Of a stretch of 64,000 nt of DNA, positions 57,221 to 64,000 are shown one piece after another; the first letter of the stretch is position 1; each line of letters starts with the position of its first letter. Under the pieces are notes generated by a model. The model saw nothing but the letters and a program-made list of their open reading frames with translations. It did not search any database and had not been told where the DNA came from. The stretch comes from Trifolium pratense. Lineage: Eukaryota; Streptophyta; Magnoliopsida; Fabales; Fabaceae. The translations under genes were made by a program, and so were the position numbers. The stretch spans positions 49,653,726 to 49,717,725 of the forward strand of contig NC_060063.1 in NCBI RefSeq assembly GCF_020283565.1, in the 5' to 3' direction.

Positions 57221-58498
57221 AATAATTTTACTTAATTAAAGATGCTGTGGCTACTCCCTAATCATTTTTTTGCTAAAATTGTCTTGTGAAATCTTAATCC
57301 AATACGGTCCCTTAAATCATATTTACATTTGAATTTGATTCAAGCATAATTAAATTGGATAAACAAGTAAGCAATTAATTTTAATGCATATAATTACATG
57401 ATTAAAATGACACATCATCTATGTAACCAAAAAAAATGACACCTCATGTATTAATGGTTACCGCAAACTATTGAGTGCAATATTTATTTAACATAAAATT
57501 GGCATAGCTAATTGGTTAATTGGTATGGTGATGTTTTACGGTCCCTGCTTCGAATCTAGGTTTTGCCAAAATCGCCCATTTTCTTCTCTATTTTTTTTCC
57601 GGTATTTTAAAGTGGCTGATTCTTGTCATCATCTTCAACCTTCAGCCGGGTCACTTCGACCCGGTTCCAGACACGCAATACCAACGCAAAATCCAATAAT
57701 TTTCCGATAGTTTCAAGTCGATTTAAACTAAAAAAATAACAATTAATTATCCATAAACATCACAAAAACCATTTACAATACATTTTTATTTTAGTTTTGA
57801 TTCAAATAGTCTAAAACAAAAGACCTAAAATTAAAATTCTCAACATGTTTGGATGAGTTTGTGTCAAATATGTGTGTTTTATTTATTTAAATAATGAAAG
57901 AAATCAAAAGGGATGTAGAACCTTCAACTCCATTGCAAAATTCATATGAAAAGAATAATGGTAAAATTTGAAAACTGTCAATTGAAAAAAAAAATGAAGG
58001 GGGTGAAGGGGAAATCATAAAAATCTGAATGTTCAAAAAAAGAAAAACGGAGAAGAAGATTATGGGTTCTAGATCTGAGTTTCTCTCAAGTTTTGAGCTT
58101 GGATTTATACTGCTATGTTGATGAAGAGATCAAGAACCATGATGTTGTGATTTTTTTTAGTTGCTCGGTGATATTGTTTTAATTTTTTTACAATCACAAT
58201 TAAAATTAAAAACAATTTAATAATTGGGGTAATTTTGTTACTTTTAATATGGTAGGGGCTTAGTTGAAATATTAATAGATATAAAGATACATGGTAAGTA
58301 CTATATAAATGGTGTGTACCATATAATTCAAAGTTAGTCAACACTACATTCTCACTGGTCAGGTTAAAAATGTATCAAAACAGTCCAAATAAAGAATGCA
58401 CCGTAGAATTTTTCAAAATAAAACGAGACAATTATTTTCTCTCCCGACCCCCCTCATTTTTTTTCTACCCCCTGAATTTTCGTTTTTACCCTTGGAGA

Positions 58499-58680
58499 TA
58501 TTGCGGTTTATACAACCGAAGCAAATGATGAAGGTTTTAAGTTTTTGCTGATATATTAGACCATTGTGGTTCGTGCGAACCAAACGTTAGCGTTTTCGGT
58601 AAACACCAACCGAATGTCAGCTTGTTCGGCACCTGCGAACCGAAATCATTAGCTGCGGTTCGTAAAAACCGAAGTTTTAT
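58499..58680. repeat. cluster of five short hairpins with CGGTT...AACCG stems
   Basis: Successive imperfect palindromes: CGGTTTATACAACCG, GGTTCGTGCGAACC, TTCGGTAAACACCAACCGAA, TTCGGCACCTGCGAACCGAA and CGGTTCGTAAAAACCG. They are spaced about 30-40 bp apart. No protein or known RNA family was recognised. Confidence 0.7.
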
Positions 58681-58758
58681 GGGAAATTTATTTGTGAACA
58701 GTTTTGACATTCATCCTAGCTCAAAAATTATAATCAATATGGGCTTATGCTCTCTTGT

Positions 58759-58766
<8 letters not shown>

Positions 58767-58824
<58 letters not shown>
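58767..58824. repeat. AT dinucleotide microsatellite
   Basis: About 29 AT units. The open frame across it is an artefact of the repeat. Confidence 0.95.
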
Positions 58825-58826
<2 letters not shown>

Positions 58827-59229
58827 GAACAATGGGTGTCATGACTGTCCCAACATAAAGTTTCAATAATTTAAAAATCAAATTGTCTATGATCTAAAAT
58901 ACAATATTTAGTAAAAAAAAATATTAAAAATCAAAAGCAAAACATTATATTTGTAAAGAAGTAAAAATAATGTCTCATGAGGTCAGCCCAATTGACATGA
59001 ACATTGTATTATATATGCAGAACCTAAGTTTGAATTTATTTTTTTTACAAAACTCTTATATCCATTTATTCACTTTAAAAACGTGAATTTTTTTGTTTGT
59101 TTTTAAGCAATTAAAAAGGTAAAATTTTAATCATTAGTGACAAAAAAAACCTACATAAAAAATTCAATAAAGAGTGTGGTGTTCCAACAAAAACACATAT
59201 CTAAACCTAAAAAGAAAAAGGCTAACACA

Positions 59230-59326
59230 ATGGGCCGGGTTGTGAAAAGAAAATACTAACCCTCCAATTTTAACCCGACCCGTCACAATCAAATAATTCA
59301 AGAGCCTTTATTTATTAAACCCTAAA
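59230..59326 (+). promoter_or_regulatory. NOP56 promoter elements: site II-like ATGGGCC and telo-box
   Basis: ATGGGCC at 59230-59236 and AAACCCTAAA at 59317-59326, 56 bp before the NOP56 start codon. Site II (TGGGCY) plus telo-box is the established pair in promoters of plant ribosomal-protein and ribosome-biogenesis genes. The motifs are seen; their function here is inferred. Confidence 0.65.
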
Positions 59327-59381
59327 CCCCAATACTTCTCTCATTCTGACAATTATAGGTTTTTTGTTGCGGCCATAAAAA

Positions 59382-62345
59382 ATGGCTATGGCTCTCTTTC
59401 TTCTCTATGAAACCGCTGCTGGTTATGCTTTGTTTGAAGTCCATGGAATCGATGAAATCGGTCAGAACACCGAAGCTGTTCGGAATTCCGTTACCGATAT
59501 GAACAGGTTCGGTAAAGTTGTTAAGCTTCGCTCTTTCAATCCTTTTACCTCTGCTCTTGAAGGTCTTGAACAAATCAACGCCGTTTCTGAAGGTAACAAA
59601 CTCACTCTTAGAATCAATATTTCTGTTTTGTTCTATATGAATATGTTATGTTATTTATATAGTGATTTTTATAGTTATTTAACCAGTTCTAGTTTTAATG
59701 TTATGAACTTTTAATTGTATTAGTAGGTTTAATTTCTATGTTATTAGGTTTCAATGTTTGTTAATGTTTCAATCATCGTGTGAATAGTGTTTTATGAAAC
59801 CCTAGTTGTTATTTTTCTCCTTTAGGAAACGTTGATGCTGAAAGTTGGATTTTTTTAAAGGAACTTTGTTTTAATATATGCTTGGTTTGTTTGATGCGAT
59901 GTTTTTAGTGAACTCAAATGTTTTTATTTCATTTTGGTTAGTTGCTCAATTTGTTGTTTCTCTTGTAAAGGGATTATGACCGATTTGCTGAGGACTGTTT
60001 TGGAGACTAACTTACCTAAAGTAAAGGAAGGCTAGAAGCCGGAGTTCACCTTAGGTGTAGTAGAATCTAAGATTGGTTCCCATATACATGAAGCTACTAA
60101 GTAACCCTAGTTGTTAACATTATTAGTATTTTTATGCTTCAGAAAATGTTGATGATTTTTTTTAAGGAACTTTGATTTTATGTATGTTTAGTTTGGTTGA
60201 TACTATGTTTTTAGTGAACTCACTCAAATGCTGTTATTTTGCTGTTATTTCATTTTGGTTAGTTGCTCAATTTGTTATTTGTTTATTGTTGTGAAGGGAT
60301 TATGACCGATGAGCTGAGGACTGTTTTGGAGACTAACTTACCTAAAGTAAAGGAAGGGAAGAAGCCAAAGTTCACCTTAGGTGTATTAGAATCTAAGATT
60401 GGTTCGCATATACATGAAGCTACAAAGATTCCAGTCCAAAGTAACGACTTTGTTGGCGAACTTATTCGTGGTATCAGGCAACATTTTGAAAAGTTCGTTG
60501 GTGATCTCAAGGTTAGTATTTTGGCCTTTGTTTTTGCTCGCAGGATCCTTACTTTGCCCATTTTGATTAATATTGTGTTTCTTTTAATTCCATAGCCAGG
60601 AGATTTTGAAAAGGCACAACTTGGTCTGGGCCATAGTTACAGCAGAGCTAAGGTGAAATTCAATGTTAATCGGGTTGACAATATGGTCATTCAAGCAATC
60701 TTCCTTCTCGATACACTTGATAAGGATATCAATTCATTTGCCATGAGAGTCAGGTAGCATAGGCTTAACACAAATACTCATTCATATATGCATTTTTTAT
60801 ATTTGAAATAGTTTACATCTTCCAAGAGTTAAAAACTAAATCAATGATTTATATTGGTTGATCAATATTGTGCAGAGAGTGGTATTCATGGCATTTTCCT
60901 GAGCTAGTGAAGATTGTAAATGATAATTATTTGTATTGCAAAATTGCAAAATTTATTGAAGATAAGTCAAAGTTGGCTGAAGACAAGATTGAAGCCTTGA
61001 CCGACTTAGTTGGAGATGAAGATAAAGCAAAGGAGATTGTAGAAGCTGCCAAAGCCTCCATGGGTAGAATTTCATATTACTTTCATTTAACTTGTGTTTT
61101 TTTATTCTCTTTCTGAATCCACTTTCTCTTTGATTTTTTCAGGTCAGGATTTGTCCCCTGTGGATTTGATCAATGTCCATCAGTTTGCCCAAAGGGTGAT
61201 GGACTTATCTGATTACAGAAGAAGGTTGTCTGATTACCTCACTGCTAAAATGAATGATATTGCACCAAATTTGCAATCTTTAGTTGGTGACAGTGTTGGT
61301 GCTCGTTTAATTTCCCATGCTGGTAGTCTCACTAATTTAGCTAAGTGCCCCTCCTCAACTCTTCAAATTCTTGGTGCAGAGAAGGCTTTGTTCAGGTTTT
61401 TAACTTCACCTATTGTTATAAGTTTTGTTTTTAAATTTGAACTGCTATTTTTTCATACAAACTAGTAGTCTTCATTTGTGAAACTGCATGTGTTTTGTCT
61501 GGACAAGTGACACTGTTATTCCTGTGTTGTCATTGTAACGCTCTGATATTCTCTTTTCCTGCTTTATTCAGGGCATTAAAAACAAGAGGAAACACTCCCA
61601 AGTATGGTCTGATATTCCACTCTTCTTTTATTGGTCGTGCATCTGCCAAAAACAAGGGCCGAATGGCTCGCTATCTTGCAAACAAATGCTCAATTGCATC
61701 ACGAATTGACTGCTTTTCTGGTTTGTTTCCTGCTTAGTAATTTTTGCAATCTCTTGATCCTTTACTTTGCATCTATATCATGCTTTTGTTGTCTTGCGCA
61801 GAAAAGGGTACTTCAGCATTTGGGGATAAACTCCGTGAGCAAGTTGAGGAGCGACTTGACTTTTATGACAAGGGAGTTGCCCCTCGTAAGAACATTGATG
61901 TCATGAAATCTGCTATCGAAAGTGCTGATAATAATGGTACGGATGCTCAAGGAGAGGGCTCACTGCCCCCATCTCCTTTTCTCATAATTCAACATCAATT
62001 TATCTCATATACTTGTGCTTGCCACTACTGTGCTACATATCTCACACTGCTTTTTGCTGACTTATACGAATTGTTGCAGATACAGAAATGCAAACAGAGG
62101 AAGTTTCAGCTAAGAAAACCAAGAAGAGGAAGCAAAAAGCTACGGAAGATGACATGGCTGTAGATAAGGCTGAAGAAACTACAAATGGTGATGTGGAGCA
62201 TAAGTCAGAGAAGAAGAAAAAGAAGAAAGAAAAGAGAAAATTGGACCAGGAGGTGGAAGTTCAGGAACAGGTTGTAGATGATGGTGCCAATGGGGAATCA
62301 GGCAAGAAGAAGAAAAAGAAATCCAAAAGAAAGGATACTGAATGA
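59382..62345 (+). CDS. NOP56: NOP56, box C/D snoRNP core protein
   Basis: Nucleolar scaffold of box C/D snoRNPs, which with NOP58, fibrillarin and the 15.5K protein guides 2'-O-methylation and processing of rRNA. Exons: 59382-59592, 60297-60511, 60596-60753, 60876-61063, 61143-61395, 61572-61720, 61802-61936, 62080-62345. Total 1575 nt, 524 aa, all GT-AG with closing phases. The N-terminal domain (about 1-70) includes [17 protein letters not shown]. The NOSIC/coiled-coil region has [20 protein letters not shown], and the Nop domain has [20 protein letters not shown] and [14 protein letters not shown]. The C-terminal 80 or so residues are Lys/Glu-rich with [14 protein letters not shown] runs (nucleolar tail). 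Intron 1 contains a dead copy of exon 2. I looked for intronic snoRNAs and found no convincing box C/D pair. Confidence 0.96.
59830..60440 (+). repeat. tandem duplication of NOP56 exon 2 and its upstream intron; the first copy is a pseudo-exon
   Basis: The period is 326 bp: GGGATTATGACCGAT occurs at 59970 and 60296. Intronic stretches GTTTTTAGTGAACTCA and TTGGTTAGTTGCTCAATTTG precede both. The first exon copy (59971 to about 60100) has TAG in the GKKPKF stretch and breaks off after ATGAAGCTAC with a TAA. The second (60297-60511) is intact and joins exon 1 in frame. Confidence 0.92.
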
Positions 62346-64000
62346 TGAACACTATCGAATAATATGTTACATTTTAGTTTGCTTTGAACTTCTAACATTT
62401 GCTGCATATGTCTTGGCTCTTGTTGAGTACTTTTTATTTAATTATTTAGCCTAAAAGTTTTGTCCAACCACCATGTTTCCCGCATAAAATTAATATTTTG
62501 GTAGTTTTTGTATCACACACTTGATCTTAATATTGGTATTGGGATAGTTTTTGTGACACTATTCTTATCTTATTGTTTGATTTGCTGAAATCTAACATCA
62601 TTGTGAATCATGTTTAAGGAGTTTGCCTTGGCCCTTTGTTGCCTGACTTTCCTTCTAGTTGTAGCCTTGTATGCTTATAACCACTGGTTGCTACCTAAAA
62701 TGAGTTTTAAATTACATCGTTTCAAACTAATTGGTCTCCCTAACCTGGTGGCGGTGTCATCCCTGAATCCATAATGGGTATACTTCTCTCAGCAGGAGTA
62801 TTTAAAAACACCAAGGTTATCATTATATTTGATACAGATTTGGGAAACATAATCTGTTGGTTGTCTTTAGCCAATCCATTCTACAATGTTTCCACTGCTC
62901 CCTGATGCAAGTCCCATTCCCTCAAATTTACGTTTACCTAATGACAGTTCCAAGTTCAGATGGAACAGAAACTCCTAGGGGAGATTGGTTTTAAGGAAAA
63001 CTGCTCACATCCAATTTTATTTTTTTTAAAAGTAGCATGAACATCATATAAAATAAAACATTTACAGGTTGGATGTTTTTAACTGTGCCTTGAGAGAAAG
63101 AAAAAAAACATTTTTAACCTTTTTTTCAGGTTGGATGTTTTTTCAAAACCGTATCTGGTTAACTGTTACATTTGTTCTGCTCGATTCAACATGATTTGAG
63201 AGGTTATGTTGGTTCTGTTCAAATCAGACTTAACCTTCGGTTAGTGATTCAACCGACCTGTTTGATCTGTAGTTATGGAAACATTGAACACAATATTCAC
63301 CCGTGAGAAAATGCACAAACCACCAACCATGTATTGGTTACTGCAAGTTTCTTTTATTTTTGTTGTAAAATGAACATATATTGCAATCAAGATCTTAAAA
63401 ATGCATTAATTCTATGTTTTTCTTTTAATGGATTAATTCATATGTTAGATCATCGTCAATTCATCGTTTTAAGTATTTCAATGAGACTGACACGGGAGCA
63501 AATATAAAATTCAATCAGCATGGGCAGCCCGGCCGAACCTCTGTGTTAGGTGTGACTATAGCTACACCAATTTAAAATTGACCCACGTTTTGTTTCTCAA
63601 GTTTAACATTTGTTCCAATTTTAGTTCTAACATGTTTTTTTTGCCCTACTTAAAGTCTCGGGTTCCATTATCTTTAGTGCCAATTTGATGTCAAAAGAGG
63701 TGAATTTCAGTCTCAAATTTGATATTTCATCTTTAGGTGTTTAAGACAATAAATCACCTTTTAGGACGTAAAAAATCATCATTTTTAGAGAAAAATATGA
63801 ATAGGGATCAAAATTGCAACAAATATGAATATAGAGGACCGAAAAGTGCAATTAATTCAAAAAAATACAAAACAATGTCGTTTTGTAGAGTGAATAGAGA
63901 CAAATTGTCTGTCAGCAAAAACACTTTACGCGTTTCATTTTTCCTTTCTTCTTCCCTCACTTTTCTCTATCCGTTGGACACATCACCGACTCACCTCTCC
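62346..64000. other. 3' flank of NOP56 and right-edge intergenic sequence
   Basis: Presumed NOP56 3' UTR, then non-coding sequence. GGTTGGATGTTTTT occurs twice (63067, 63129). I see no coding exon, RNA gene or bounded repeat up to the edge. The CT-rich end (63940-64000) might be a 5' leader of a gene beyond the window, but nothing supports this directly. Confidence 0.5.

Larger units (their letters stand above)
53939..58414. mobile_element. 4.5-kb TIR-bounded non-autonomous insertion (Mutator-like candidate)
   Basis: The left end TGAAGATTCTATGGTGCA continues to TTTGGACTGTTTTGAT. The right end, inverted, reads GAAAAATTCTACGGTGCA and also continues to TTTGGACTGTTTTGAT, so the imperfect TIR is about 45 bp. 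The direct repeat AAAATAAAA lies at 53930-53938 and 58415-58423, and sequence outside it resumes the 49291-type duplicated segment. No transposase was seen. The interior includes a LINE fragment and diverged tandem repeats. The A-rich target repeat alone would be weak; the interrupted duplication strengthens it. Confidence 0.65.
49260..59381. other. 10-kb gene-free region of nested repeats upstream of NOP56
   Basis: No intact cellular gene was recognised. Contents in order: a duplicated about 220-bp segment (49291 and 53721), a MITE-like hairpin (50212-50612), MITE copy 3 (51261-51442), a Tourist-like element with an inverted minisatellite (51715-53129), a TIR-bounded insertion (53939-58414) with a LINE fragment, a hairpin cluster (58499-58680), an AT microsatellite and the NOP56 promoter. 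The stretch 53180-53290 is GC-richer with no recognisable product. Confidence 0.6.

Noticed and set aside
58622..58825. Frame ending in alternating Ile-Tyr
   Set aside because: Translation of the AT microsatellite.
59593..62079. Intronic box C/D snoRNA in NOP56, as in some eukaryotes
   Set aside because: Scanned the introns for RTGATGA with a downstream CTGA and flanking stem; none convincing.
4189..62345. Functional gene cluster (for example a pyrimidine/arginine metabolic cluster)
   Set aside because: Uridine kinase-like and argininosuccinate synthase genes are both linked to nitrogen metabolism but are 14 kb apart, separated by unrelated genes, and both are ordinary housekeeping genes.
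1..64000. tRNA or rRNA genes
   Set aside because: No cloverleaf with A and B boxes or rRNA core sequence was noticed on reading; a tRNAscan-SE or Infernal run would be decisive.

Overview
This is nuclear DNA from a flowering plant, most likely a papilionoid legume of the Medicago/Trifolium type. The evidence is: AT-rich intergenic DNA, GT-AG (and two GC-AG) introns in every large gene, plant-type Ty1/copia and LINE sequences, many MITEs, and protein sequences that read as legume orthologues of Arabidopsis genes. The genus is an inference; no marker in the window fixes it.

Layout: (1) 853-2436, minus: SWP73/SNF12-type subunit of SWI/SNF, C-terminal exon apparently off the left edge. (2) 4189-10973, plus: COG2 Golgi tethering subunit, 12 exons reconstructed, 755 aa. 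(3) 12969-17524: a complete Ty1/copia retrotransposon with identical 182-bp LTRs and a 5-bp target duplication. (4) 17995-23523, minus: uridine kinase/UPRT-like fusion, 14 exons, 452 aa. (5) 26964-27389, minus: intronless calmodulin-like EF-hand protein. (6) 28-34 kb: gene-free and transposon-rich. (7) 34984-36712, plus: F-box/LRR-type gene, 3 exons. (8) 37064-41076, minus: argininosuccinate synthase with a probable plastid-targeting N-terminus, 10 exons, 475 aa. (9) 41.4-44.4 kb: nested foldback/Helitron-like and MITE sequence. (10) 45030-49250, plus: decayed RNase J gene lacking its middle. (11) 49.3-59.3 kb: repeats nested in repeats. (12) 59382-62345, plus: NOP56 box C/D snoRNP core protein, 8 exons, 524 aa. 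(13) 62346-64000: nothing recognised.

The genes are unrelated housekeeping genes (chromatin remodelling, vesicle tethering, pyrimidine salvage, arginine synthesis, ribosome biogenesis); they form no cluster or operon. The spliced models were assembled by hand from splice consensus, reading-frame continuity and family knowledge; all exon phases close.

The most unusual content is structural. Three of the multi-exon genes carry decayed tandem copies of an internal exon, or part of one, inside an adjacent intron. Several foldback elements contain arrays of short palindromes or an orientation-switching minisatellite. A roughly 4.5-kb TIR-bounded insertion splits one arm of a local duplication. 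I found no convincing new biochemical system.
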